Positions 1 through 11,169 of a stretch of DNA of 64,000 nucleotides are shown one piece after another. The notes below the pieces were generated by a model. The model had not been told where the DNA came from. It saw only the letters and a program-made list of their open reading frames with translations, and searched no databases. Position numbers and translations under genes: made by a program. Each line of letters starts with the position of its first letter. Within the stretch, counting starts at the first letter, position 1. The stretch is from Eunapius fragilis. Taxonomy: Eukaryota; Porifera; Demospongiae; Spongillida; Spongillidae. The stretch is from contig OY811993.1 of assembly GCA_963681505.1 (NCBI GenBank), positions 994,693-1,058,692 of the forward strand, written 5' to 3'.

Positions 1-953
1 CTTTCAATGATCCATCCTTTAGTTTTATTTTAGCCACCAATTTTGTGCCACATGGTTTTCTACGAGCTCGATGAGGATGCTGTGGGTACTCGCAATATGT
101 GCAAACGTTTTCGACACTTGTGAGTAAATTGTCTAGATTATATATAGAGTGACATTCAGGACATACAATAAACTTTATAAAACTATTTCTATTAACACGA
201 AGAATATTTTGTAAGCTTCGCAAAGATTTAGGAAAGATGAATGATATTGAGGCTAATAGTGGGGAAAACTGTTTTAAGATTAAAAAGTAGAAATGCAAAA
301 TAATTAGCAAGGTGTTGATGGCGTTAATTCCAATATTGTACCGACAAAACCATTTCAGCAGAATGGTTAGAAAACAGATTGTTACCGCATTTGCTTTCCT
401 TGAAATTGATTCTTCTACTAAATCCTCAGCCATCGGCATAACGTTACTGGGAGGGAGATCTGAAGTGCTATTACCTTGAATATCCTCGTCAATGTCTGCA
501 GCTTGGTCATCCCACATTTCTCCATCATCTATTATTTCTTCCTCTTCGTAGCCTTTTTCTTGTTCTCCAATTTCTTCATCCTGATTATCTTGCGTATCTA
601 TATAGTGTGCAATAATAGAATTCAGTCATGCAATCAGTTAATGATTCGCAGATCGCATATACATTGCATGCATCAAGCGGGGCGAATTTTAAAAAGCAGC
701 CTTTACCTGCTGCTTCGTCTGAATCATATCTGCTTCCATTTGAAAATTCATCTGAATCACTATATCTGCTTCTATTTGAAAACTGCTCGTTGTCCAAATC
801 GCTCTCATCGGATGTAGCTGCCGCTAATAGATTTTGTATTGCCCACGAATTCGACGATGAGTTGAAATAAAGCCTTCTATGCTTCAGGTACGTATTTGAG
901 GAGACTGTTTCACGACAGTGTGGACAATAACGACGGTTACGAGGCATTCTCAC
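1..953 (-). CDS. EnSpm/tnp2-like transposase, N-terminal part (cut by window edge)
   Basis: Two exons read on the minus strand: 953-707 and 597 to the window edge, joined across a GT..AG intron (706-598) in phase, giving about 280 residues with no stop. The protein opens MRMPRNRRYCPHC, a short zinc-binding-like Cys-x2-Cys followed by His at about residue 20. It continues into a Ser/Asp/Glu-rich linker, then a hydrophobic stretch (FLTILLKWFCRY) and a second Cys cluster (CPEC, CTYC, then CGTKL). This order matches, from memory, the N-terminal half of large EnSpm/CACTA tnp2-like transposase proteins common in sponge and cnidarian genomes. The catalytic part would lie beyond position 1. ATG at 953 is chosen because the zinc cluster follows at once. 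The reading frame is intact as far as seen, so the copy may be young. The family call is recognition, not a search. Confidence 0.65.
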
Positions 954-1194
954 TTTGAATTGGTTTAATGTTCAGCAATGACGTCATGCAAACACGCGCC
1001 GACCAATGGGAATAGAAATCTCTTATTTGCGCCAAGATAGCATTTGCAGCATCTGTCCATTCATTGCTTCTGTCGTACTTTGAAGTCTGTATCAAGAATG
1101 TCGTCACCGTTCGTCACTCCCAGTCGTGTGAATTCATCTTTATTCCCCCATCGGCCTATTGTACCTCGCTCTGGTAATCTATGCCATATAATAA

Positions 1195-1421
1195 TAGAGG
1201 AGTTGCATGTGACGTCGCGCGCGTCTTACATCACTAAGTATGTTACTATAAATATGCGCTGCGTGGGTACGAGATAAACAATAACCGGACGGGAACGATA
1301 CAAGGCGGCGGCATACGCTCACGTGGTACATATTTATAGCGTGCCGTATACATAAATAGCAGCATACATATGATGTAACTAAACAAATGCAAGCGCGCGT
1401 GACGTCAATGCAACTCCTCTA
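1195..1421. repeat. MITE with about 28-bp inverted termini
   Basis: The left end TAGAGGAGTTGCATGTGACG and the reverse complement of the right end TAGAGGAGTTGCATTGACGT match over roughly 28 bp, with GC-rich CGCGCG just inside. Only 227 bp long, with no coding capacity. TA flanks both ends, suggesting a TA target. A similar half-terminus (CGTGCAACACCTCTA preceded by TGACGTCA) occurs at 12829-12855. Confidence 0.7.
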
Positions 1422-1484
1422 TACAATGTACATACAAATCACTGAAAACGTATGCATCTACACTATGATATGCATGCATATTAG

Positions 1485-1877
1485 GAGGGTCTCCCGCTAC
1501 CGCTGGATTGCAATCGGACAATACTACCTGCCAAGATAAAATCCTCGATTCCCTGAAAAGTTTGCAGGACCAGATCGCGGAGCTAAGGAGCTTAACACCT
1601 TCCTCGTCGGCAGCCGCCGCAGCAGCAGAGTCCCCGAAGGAGAAAAAGATTTCCAAGGAATTGTCGGTACGCTATTTCGTGCCATCATCATTATGTATTA
1701 AATAACACCCCTTATCTGCATTTATATTTACAGTCTGCAATCCATAGCACTGTGAAACACCTGCGCCATCAGATAGACAATCCTATGGACCGCTTGGAAG
1801 TTAGCACCACATTCCTCAGCACCACATTCCAATTAATTTGTAATGTGATTAAGATGCGGCCTGACGATAATCATTAA
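1485..1877 (+). CDS. Two linked exons, coiled-coil-like C-terminus, unrecognised
   Basis: Exon 1485-1666 (acceptor TATTAG, donor TCG|GTACGC) and exon 1734-1877 (acceptor TTTACAG) join in phase 0 and run to TAA at 1875. The first exon encodes ILDSLKSLQDQIAELRSL, a heptad-like helix, followed by a poly-Ala tract and a Lys-rich segment. The second encodes about 47 residues (STVKHLRHQIDNPMDRLE...). There is no ATG, so this would be the 3' end of a longer gene whose upstream exons I cannot find; the MITE at 1195-1421 lies just upstream. It could be a host gene tail or a transposon tail. I do not recognise the family. Confidence 0.4.
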
Positions 1878-2029
1878 TGCGGCCAACATTAATCGCGGCC
1901 AGAACGTTCAGGTACATGTAGCTAGCTAGCTTGCGCAGAAGGAAAACAGCCTACTTACCAGTTCACGACACGGCCTGTAATATGAGCCGGGCTTCCACAT
2001 ATGGACTGGAATCACGGTACTTTTTGTGT

Positions 2030-5000
2030 CCAAGGCGCCTGGCTAACCTTACCAAGTTGCACAGAAATGAGACTTTTTATTGTACAGGTGAACCCGCAAC
2101 CATGATGCACACATGTAGGGCGATGGAATGGTATGGCAGAGGCATAGGGACATCTCACTAGGTCTGTCAGACACTGCTATGCACTTTTTGTGTGCTATGT
2201 CCCTCCCCTTTGAGAACCGTAGCTATGTCAATCATTCCTTTTATAGTACAGGTGACCCGCAACCATGATGCACAAAGACAGGGCGATGGACTGGTGTGGC
2301 AGAGGCATAGGGACATCTCACCAGGTCTGTCTGACACTGCCATGCACTTTTTGTGTGCTATCCCCCTCCCCGTTGAGAACCGTAGCTATGTCAATCATTC
2401 CTTTTATAGTACAGGTGACCTGCAACCATGATGCACAAAGACAGGGCGATGGACTGGTGTGGCAGAGGCATAGGGACATCTCACCAGGTCTGTCTGACAC
2501 TGCTATGCACTTTTTGTGTGCTTTGCCCCTCCCCTTTGAAGACCGTGGCTATGTCAATCATTCCTTTTATAGTACAGGTGACCCGCAACCATGATGCATA
2601 AAGACAGGGCGATGGACTGGTATGACAGAGGCATAGGGACATCTCACTAGGTCTGTCTGACACTGTTATGCACTTTTTGTGTGCTATGCCCCTCCCCTTT
2701 GAGAACCGTAGCTATGTCAATCATTCCTTTTATAGTACAGGTGACCCGCAACCATGATGCACAAAGACAGGGCGATGGACTGGTATGACAGAGGCATAGG
2801 GACATCTCACTAGGTCTGTCTGACACTGCTATACACTTTTTGTGTGCTATGCCCCTCCCCTTTGAGAACCGTGGCTATGTGAATCATTCCTTTTATAGTA
2901 CAGGTGACCCGCAACCATGATGCACAAAAACAGGGCGATGGACTGGTGTGGCAGAGGCATAGGGACATCTCACTAGGTCTGTCTGACACTGCCATGCACT
3001 TTTTGTGTGCTATCCCCCTCCCCGTTGAGAACCGTAGCTATGTCAATCATTCCTTTTATAGTACAGGTGACCCGCAACCATGATGCACAAAGACAGGGCG
3101 ATGGACTGGTATGACAGAGGCATAGGGACATCTCACTAGGTCTGTCTGACACTGTTATGCACTTTTTGTGTGCTATGCCCCTCCCCTTTGAGAACCGTAG
3201 CTATGTCAATCATTCCTTTTATAGTACAGGTGACCCGCAACCATGATGCACAAAAACAGGGCGATGGACTGGTATGACAGAGGCATAGGGACATCTCACT
3301 AGGTCTGTCTGACACTGCTATACACTTTTTGTGTGCTATGCCCCTCACCTTTGAGAACCGTAGCTATGTGAATCATTCCTTTTATAGTACAGGTGACTCG
3401 CAACCATGATGCACAAAAACAGGGCGATGGACTGGTATGACAGAGGCATAGGGACATCTCACTAGGTCTGTCTGACACTGCCATGCACTTTTTGTGTGCT
3501 ATCCCCCTCCCCGTTGAGAACCGTAGCTATGTCAATCATTCCTTTTATAGTACAGGTGACCCACAACCATGATGCACAAAGACAGGGCGATGGACTGGTG
3601 TGGCAGAGGCATAGGGACATCTCACCAGGTCTGTCTGACACTGCTATGCACTTTTTGTGTGCTTTGCCCCTCCCCTTTGAAGACCGTGGCTATGTCAATC
3701 ATTCCTTTTATAGTACAGGTGACCCGCAACCATGATGCATAAAGACAGGGCGATGGACTGGTATGACAGAGGCATAGGGACATCTCACTAGGTCTGTCTG
3801 ACACTGTTATGCACTTTTTGTGTGCTATGCCCCTCCCCTTTGAGAACCGTAGCTATGTCAATCATTCCTTTTATAGTACAGGTGACCCGCAACCATGATG
3901 CACAAAGACAGGGCGATGGACTGGTATGACAGAGGCATAGGGACATCTCACTAGGTCTGTCTGACACTGCTATACACTTTTTATGTGCTATGCCCCTCCC
4001 CTTTGAGAACCGTGGCTATGTCAATCATTCCTTTTATATTACAGGTGACCCGCAACCATGATGCACAAAAACAGGGCGATGGACTGGTGTGGCAGAGGCA
4101 TAGGGACATCTCACTAGGTCTGTCTGACACTGCCATGCACTTTTTGTGTGCTATCCCCCTCCCCGTTGAGAACCGTAGCTATGTCAATCATTCCTTTTAT
4201 AGTACAGGTGACCCGCAACCATGATGCACAAAGACAGGGCGATGGACTGGTATGACAGAGGCATAGGGACATCTCACTAGGTCTGTCTGACACTGTTATG
4301 CACTTTTTGTGTGCTATGCCCCTCCCCTTTGAGAACCGTAGCTATGTCAATCATTCCTTTTATAGTACAGGTGACCCGCAACCATGATGCACAAAAACAG
4401 GGCGATGGACTGGTATGACAGAGGCATAGGGACATCTCACTAGGTCTGTCTGACACTGCTATACACTTTTTGTGTGCTATGCCCCTCACCTTTGAGAACC
4501 GTAGCTATGTGAATCATTCCTTTTATAGTACAGGTGACTCGCAACCATGATGCACAAAAACAGGGCGATGGACTGGTATGACAGAGGCATAGGGACATCT
4601 CACTAGGTCTGTCTGACACTGCCATGCACTTTTTGTGTGCTATCCCCCTCCCCGTTGAGAACCGTAGCTATGTCAATCATTCCTTTTATAGTACAGGTGA
4701 CTCGCAACCATGATGCACAAAAACAGGGCGATGGACTGGTATGACAGAGGCATAGGGACATCTCACTAGGTCTGTCTGACACTGCCATGCACTTTTTGTG
4801 TGCTATCCCCCTCCCCGTTGAGAACCGTACCTATGTCAATCATTCCTTTTATAGTACAGGTGACCCACAACCATGATGCACAAAGACAGGGCGATGGACT
4901 GGTGTGGCAGAGGCATAGGGACATCTCACCAGGTCTGTCTGACACTGCTATGCACTTTTTGTGTGCTTTGCCCCTCCCCTTTGAAGACCGTGGCTATGTC

Positions 5001-5995
5001 AATCATTCCTTTTATAGTACAGGTGACCCGCAACCATGATGCATAAAGACAGGGCGATGGACTGGTATGACAGAGGCATAGGGACATCTCACTAGGTCTG
5101 TCTGACACTGTTATGCACTTTTTGTGTGCTATGCCCCTCCCCTTTTGGAACCGTAGCTATGTCAATCATTCCTTTTATAGTACAGGTGACCCGCAACCAT
5201 GATGCACAAAGACAGGGCGATGGAGTGGTATGACAGAGGCATAGGGACATCTCACTAGGTCTGTCTGACACTGCTATACACTTTTTGTGTGCTATGCCCC
5301 TCACCTTTGAGAACCGTAGCTATGTGAATCATTCCTTTTATAGTACAGGTGACTCGCAACCATGATGCACAAAAACAGGGCGATGGACTGGTATGACAGA
5401 GGCATAGGGACATCTCACTAGGTCTCTCTGACACTGCTATACACTTTTTGTGTGCTATGCCCCTCCCCTTTGAGAACCGTGGCTATGTCAATCATTCCTT
5501 TTATAGTACAGGTGACCCGCAACCATGATGCACAAAAACAGGGCGATGGACTGGTGTGGCAGAGGCATAGGGACATCTCACTAGGTCTGTCTGACACTGC
5601 CATGCACTTTTTGTGTGCTGTCCCCCTCCCCGTTGAGAACCGTAGCTATGTCAATCATTCCTTTTATAGTACAGGTGACCCGCAACCATGATGCACAAAG
5701 ACAGGGCGATGGACTGGTGTGGCAGAGGCATAGGGACATCTCACCAGGTCTGTCTGACACTGCTATGCACTTTCTGTGTGCTTTGCCCCTCCCCTTTGAA
5801 GACCGTGGCTATGTCAATCATTCCTTTTATAGTACAGGTGACCCGCAACCATGATGCACAAAGACAGGGCGATGGACTGGTATGACAGAGGCATAGGGAC
5901 ATCTCACTAGGTCTGTCTGAAATTGTTATGCACTTTTTGTGTGTTATGCCCCTCCCCTTTGAAGACTGTGGCTATGTCAATCATTACTTGAATTG
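2030..5995. repeat. Satellite, 163-bp unit, about 24 copies
   Basis: Landmarks such as CACTTTTTGTGTGCTATGCC and TTTTATAGTACAGGTGAC recur every 163 bp. Units are well conserved, with shared variants (AAAGACAGGG or AAAAACAGGG, TTTGAGAACC or TTTGAAGACC). The first (about 2030) and last (5940-5995) units are diverged, as expected at array edges. Blocks of units are themselves duplicated at offsets of 1141 bp (7 units) and 1304 bp (8 units). Small open frames on both strands are by-products of the repeat. No transposon ends are visible around it. Confidence 0.95.
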
Positions 5996-6067
5996 TATTA
6001 GTACAATACTACCTGGAACCATTCAAAGGACAGTCTAGTTTGAGAATGGGTTATTTAGAGGGGTAAG

Positions 6068-6141
6068 TTGCAGACAGAGAGGCAGGCTTGACCTACTAAC
6101 CTTTTTGCAGACGGAGAGGCAGGCTTGACCTACTAACCTTT
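6068..6141 (+). repeat. 37-bp tandem duplication carrying TACTAAC
   Basis: Two adjacent copies of a 37-bp unit, TTGCAGACaGAGAGGCAGGC through CCTACTAACCTTT, differing at one base. Each has a consensus branch-point (TACTAAC) followed by pyrimidines; across the junction this makes TACTAACCTTTTTGCAG, a textbook 3' splice site. Confidence 0.7.
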
Positions 6142-6290
6142 GACAAAGCTCCCTTTTAACACACCATTCAAGTGGCGTTCAAAGCAATTGTTCTCTCGAT
6201 CACGGAAGCTGAAGTCATCGAACCATTAATGGATATATAGAATTGTTTGGGCTATATATATATATATAAGTACCACCAGCATAAATGCAG

Positions 6291-8884
6291 TCTGTGAAAG
6301 ATTTGTTTGCTATGGTATGTTGATTTCAATTCATATCTGCGCGGTGTGTATAACCAGATGAATCTGTCAGGGGAAGAAGAAATACAACATAGACTTTGCG
6401 AGACTCATTGCTGTTATCAGAAAGAAAGGCCTCCCTCCTCTCAATTCCTCCCGATGTGGCCCGAATGGATACTGGTTCTTAGTTGCTGCAGCTTTATCTA
6501 ACTGTATCAAACCATCAGATAATTATGTTCCTGCTGTGCATAAATGTTGGCAGTACAACAAAGGTGGTCTGCGCACATCTCTTGGTAAGGCATCAGTGCA
6601 TAAGTGTCTCACAAATTTGCTACTATAGTTTCTGTATTATTATTTACTGAAGACGAGTTACAGCATCAGGACAAAGAAGTGATTGGAGGCACAGAAGAAG
6701 GTGTAGACGACGATGGTGACATGGATGATGTGAGTGGTGGTGATGTTGCTGAGGTGCAGGAGGAATTTGTCCCGTTATATGTTGGAGATGAAAGCTTGGT
6801 CGAGCCAAGGTTTGCTGATAAATACTAAAAAAATAGCCATATAAATAATGCTCTATACTACATGTTTATATAATTTTGAATGGAGTATTGGAATGCAAGT
6901 TGTTACGCCGATCGCGAATCATCAACAAGCAATAAACCTCGAAGCCTTGCTTCGTGAAGACGAGAAATTATACTGCATCTGTCAGGAACCTTTCGATGAG
7001 TCAAGGTTAAACAATACCTGGTCAATTACAAAAATTGATGTGTAATGTTTTTCATTTTAAAAGGTTCATGATAGCGTGTGACTACTGTGGCAAATGGTAT
7101 CATGGCGATTGTGTCGGGATATCTTTAGAAAAATCTCTATGTATCACTGCATACAAATGCTCTGCATGTACCATGGAAGGTATACCCACTCCCTTCTATA
7201 CAACTGAAGGTTCGTTTTCATTAATGTTGCTTTGAATACATGTTACAATAGTAAAAGCATTAATTTTTAATTACTAGCTGCACAGCAAAAGGAAGATACT
7301 CAAATTACATCAATTCATGAGGTATATGCTACATGTTGTGCATGTTGCTGTTATGCTGCAATTCCGTATGAGTACTGAACATGGTACAAAGAAATAGTTG
7401 CAATGTAATGAGTATTTTAAAAAATACTTTTTATTTTAAGAATATGTTATTTTAAGATTATCTTTTAATTCACCAGGTTATTAATCTGTATAATATTATT
7501 CAGTTAGGGCAATAATTACTAACACAAAGTCAAAGTGTTGAACGCATAAAATAAAGTTGTTAGTATGATGCATGTAAATTCCATGCTGATATAGTCTGCT
7601 ATCAGGCTAGAGCCCATAAGGCTCTAGAGCCTCACATCTATGATGCTGCACTTGGGACCCCCCGCCACCTCGGTAGCTGTAGGCTGCTGTAGGTGCCTTG
7701 GGGCTTAGCCATGGCCTGCGGCGGCCACTGGCGGGGTTTGAGTTTATAGTGTGTAACTCTGGCGGTAGAGTGTATAACATTATTTGTATCTTTCATATCA
7801 GTCAGGCCTATTAAGGCAAACTGCTATATGTCTTGGTAAATAAATGGAAATTTATGAAGGCCACAATGCTGTTATGAGGAAATCACTAGATCAGTTTGGA
7901 ATATTTGACATAAGCCAAGATGAATTCCTCTTACATTTTGGCAATGAGAAAGTTAATCCTTCATGGGTTCATTTATTTTCTAAAGGATTGGCTGAAATCA
8001 ATACATACTGCAGTTTTGCGTTTAGAAAACATTGGATTAAAAAAAAATCTTCTTCTAAATCATCTAATTTCTTCTTTAAAGCTAATGCTTATTGCACATT
8101 TTCTACGTGTAATGTGCTAGCATTTCTGGACATTAAAGATGAAGGATTGTCGAACACTAATGTAACCATAAATGTCAAGTTTGAGGGGAGCATATGCCAT
8201 ATCGCCAGCGAACGACATGCTCGTAGATTGAGTCTAAGTGTCAGAAAAGATACACAGACATATTTCCAACAGACGCTTATACCTCCATCTAAAGAGTATA
8301 TAGGAAGGCTTATGAAGCTCACACCTGGACAATTTGCAACAGGAAATCGCGACAATGTAGGCTGTAACCCTTCTGCATTACGAAAAATATCATCGGAAGC
8401 AAGGCTTGCATTACAAGAAGACGAAAACCTTGTATCATCTCTGCTAATACTTAAACAAATATTTGAATTAGATGAGGCAAAACTTGTCAAAGAAGAATTT
8501 AACCAAAAACCAGCTGTTTGTGGGTACATACAGTGTATTCAGGCCTCTCCATTTGCAGTTATATGCTTCAATGATGCAGCAGTGAGGTTGTATCACGAAG
8601 TAGCAAAGAGAATCCCTATATTTTGTGATGCTACTGGCACTATAGTGTCTGTTTGTAATGAGGCTGGAAATAAACTTGTAACGTACTACTACAGCCTAGT
8701 GATAAAACACCCCATCAGAGGCAAACCGCCAATTGCAGTGGCAGAATTAATATCAACGGATCACACTGTTTTAACTGTTTGCTACTTTATTAATTGCTTT
8801 CGACGAGCAGAGGGTTTAATATTTGGATTTAATAATCTCATTAGCCCCAAACACATAGTCATTGATCGCAGTATGGTTTTGTTG
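6291..8884 (+). CDS. PHD-finger plus DDE-like transposon gene, 3' truncated
   Basis: Exons 6291-6314, 6371-6584, 6653-6809, 6886-7005, 7064-7179 and 7278-7321 join with matching phases (about 225 codons). They encode a GLPPLNSSRCGPNGYWF region, an acidic linker, and a complete C4HC3 PHD finger at about residues 160-208 (CIC...CDYCGKWYH...C...CSAC). A long exon follows (7844-8884, about 345 codons) with CDATG, YYYSLV, ELISTDH and VIDRS motifs, which look like an RNase-H/DDE transposase core, first Asp in CDATG and second in IDRS. The long exon is preceded in frame by TCAGGCCTATTAAGG... and TAA at 7841-7843, so it probably carries a nonsense mutation, or an acceptor I cannot place. Coding ends abruptly near 8885 where an antisense piggyBac-like sequence begins. 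The transposase superfamily is not assigned. Confidence 0.6.
7322..7843. other. Intron or gap between PHD exons and DDE-like exon
   Basis: AT-rich up to 7590, then a GC-richer block (7600-7770) with CTAGAGCCCATAAGGCTCTAG, a short palindrome, and CCACTGGCGGGG, probably a small transposon insertion. No coding exon could be placed except the stretch just before 7843 that is in frame with the next exon but ends in TAA. Confidence 0.4.
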
Positions 8885-8885
8885 C

Positions 8886-10070
8886 TGAGCTCCCAAACTT
8901 TGGTGCAGGAAATATACCATCAACTGTGCTCCAGAGATTTCTTCGTCTGTTTGTTGTACGTGTGAGTGCATATATGATGCCCAGCAGATTCCAACACTCA
9001 ACTTCATCCATGATCTTTTTCTTTGACGGCATTGCTTTAGCACTCCATGTGATGATATCTGAGAGCAACTATGTAGGAAAGGACATCCTGTAGTAATGAA
9101 TTGGCTTCTCACAGTCATAAACATGTCATCCTCCCAAAAGTTGGCACTATAACGTGGATGAGTTCTGGAATCTTCAACAACACCTTCAGTGACTTGCCAT
9201 TGAACACCATGGCACGTACAACTCAGCTCTGAACTACCTGCTGACTCCTGTCCATTACTAGTACCAGCTACCTCCCCTTGAACATCAATTGCTTAATCTA
9301 TTTCCAAATCAGTATCATCCTCTTCCTCTCTATCCCTATCTGTTGCCTCACTGAGAATGCAGGGCTCACATTGGGCTATTCTATTATTTAAACATACACC
9401 CCTACAGATGACAATAATTGCAAACGTAAACAATGTGTAAAATCACCCCTGGACAAGCGTTCATTTTGTCTGCACCCCCCGGGACAGGCTTTAAAGTACA
9501 CCTTGGACAAGCGTCTATTTGATTAAACCTACCCTGGACAAGCGTATGTGTTACCTGCAAACCCCACGGACAGGCATTTATACCACCACCCCCCGGGACA
9601 TATTTCCAAAACTCCCCTGGACAACCTCATGTTTACGAACACCACCTGTGGACACCATTTATTGTCATTTGTTGGGGTGTACAGCTAAATAATGGAATAG
9701 CCCATTCAATTGAAATGTTAGGCTCGTCTTCATTGCATTTGCCACCACATCGGTATGCACTGTTGAATCAGTGCCTAATCCTGACAGATCAACAGCATCT
9801 TCATTTTCGTTTTCAGAAGAGTCCTCAACCCGCAAGGTTAAGGCCCTGGCACTCTAATCTACTGTCTTTTTCACTTTCGCGAAGTTAACCCGCCATTTTA
9901 TACCTCTGCCGATACCAAAACAATACCAAAAAATTCCTGCTCTTCCAGTTGGCCCCGTACAATGCTGCTGCAGCACTTTTTCTGATCACAACCTTCGCAA
10001 GGGCACTTACCTTAGCTCCGACAAACAACACTTTCACCATCGCTAAATAGGCCAGACATCTGATCGATGA
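8886..10070 (-). pseudogene. Decayed piggyBac-like transposase N-terminus
   Basis: Read on the minus strand, 9840-9713 encodes an acidic stretch (EDSSENENEDAVDLSGLG). After a MITE insertion (9372-9704), 9345-8886 continues with DREEEDDTDLEID, a TAA, GVQWQVTEGVVEDSRTHPRY, then a frame change into KKKIMDEVECWNLLGIIYAL and NLWSTVDGIFPAPKFG. The last part follows the piggyBac transposase pattern (helical Leu/Ile-rich segment, then R..LW...dGi....FG) as I remember it. Stops, a frame shift and the insertion make it non-functional. The catalytic region is missing. Its end at about 8886 abuts and truncates the sense-strand DDE-like gene. Confidence 0.5.
9372..9704. mobile_element. MITE, about 45-bp inverted termini (family shared with 39570-39968)
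   Basis: The ends TGGGCTATTCTATTATTTAA and (reverse complement) TGGGCTATTCCATTATTTAG extend inward through a shared ACAcCCC..ACA.ATGACAATAA segment. The interior has imperfect repeats of 'ggacaagcgt' and 'ccccgggacaggc'. It is inserted into the decayed piggyBac-like frame. A second copy lies at 39570-39968. Confidence 0.8.
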
Positions 10071-10455
10071 ACAAACGTGTTGAAAAACAAGGATAACCAG
10101 TAGTGAGTATGGAAAAGTAACTTCTGGCGCTCTAAGCTTGTTAGTTGTTAGATTTGAAATGCAATGGCTATTTTAAATGGTTCTCAAGCGTTTATAATAC
10201 AGGCATAGCCAGCAGTTGTATCGCGTTAAACTGGTTTAACGGTTTGTTAACCAGTTTAACATTGATCAATCTATGATTAAGGACTGTGACTTTTCTGCTC
10301 TATTTACTTGTGACTGTATCAAAAATTACATTGAAATGTTGCAGTGAACAAAACTGCCATAGCATAATACGGGAAGAAAGAAGCATGATTGGGCAAACAT
10401 ATTCAATCCTTTAGTTAATGCACATGCCTCATTTGAAGGTTTTATTCCATTTCAG
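10071..10455. other. Non-coding gap upstream of membrane protein gene
   Basis: AT-rich with no convincing exon. CGTTAAACTGGTTTAACGG at 10227 is a near-palindrome. The first exon and promoter of the following gene should lie here but I cannot identify them. Confidence 0.3.
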
Positions 10456-11169
10456 GTCTGGTGCTTCATCATGTTGTTTTTGCTGTTTGGCTCTACCACT
10501 ATTGCTCATACTGCTTTACGTCTTAGCATCACCTATTGCCATCATCACAATAACAGGTAACAATAATTTGAAAAGCAAAATATATTGCAATAGGTGACAG
10601 ATATTCACATAGCACCTACACCACTCATGCTGTGTCGAAGGAAGTGTACATGTATATGCACAATAAGATACCACGTAAAATGTTAATTTATTGTTTCTAC
10701 AGTCATGCCTATTTTTAACAGGGTCCAATTGTGCACATTTTACATGCTCACTCTCACTCATTTTCACCTCAGCTACAAGGCAGCTGCAGCCAACAAATAT
10801 GACTGACCCATGCTCTTCGTATATCAATTCAGCTCTAATGTGGCCTATTCAGCAGCGTCCTTTCTCTTGATCACCATCTGCCTCTGCTGCACACTAACCT
10901 GCTGCGGCATCTGTCAAGACAACAGCGATAATGGAAGAAATTGTTGCTACTATATTCTAGGAATACTGATAAGCATAGCTTTGCTTGGTCTATTGGCTTC
11001 TTTCATTGCCGAAAATGTGGTGGTATTCAAGGGTAACAGAGGGATACATTGCGGAGGGGTCGCCCAACTGTCCTTCATTTCTGCTGTTCTGATAGATGTT
11101 GCAGTCTGCCTTGTTGTGCTGATCCTGCTCTTGTGCTGGGGCATAGCATGTTGTGTCAAAAACCAATAG
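10456..11169 (+). CDS. Small Cys-rich multi-pass membrane protein (partial model, possible frameshift)
   Basis: Exon 10456-10556 encodes a hydrophobic helix (LALPLLLILLYVLASPIAII) after a CCFCC cluster, probably the first membrane span. The last exon, ending at TAG 11169, encodes three more hydrophobic segments: SFLLITICLCCTLTCCG, ILGILISIALLGLLASFI and LIDVAVCLVVLILLLCWGIA, ending CCVKNQ. Joining the two through acceptor 10772 gives a loop with an N-glycosylation sequon (PTNMTDPC), but the frame then shifts by one base near 10835 before the second span. Using acceptor 10850 avoids the shift but loses the loop. The arrangement suggests a tetraspan-type plasma-membrane protein; I do not recognise the family. 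ATTAAA at about 11262 may be its poly(A) signal. The 5' exon is not found. Confidence 0.5.

Noticed and set aside
2192-5885. Many 60-109-codon frames on both strands
   Set aside because: By-products of the 163-bp satellite; same peptide repeated with the unit.
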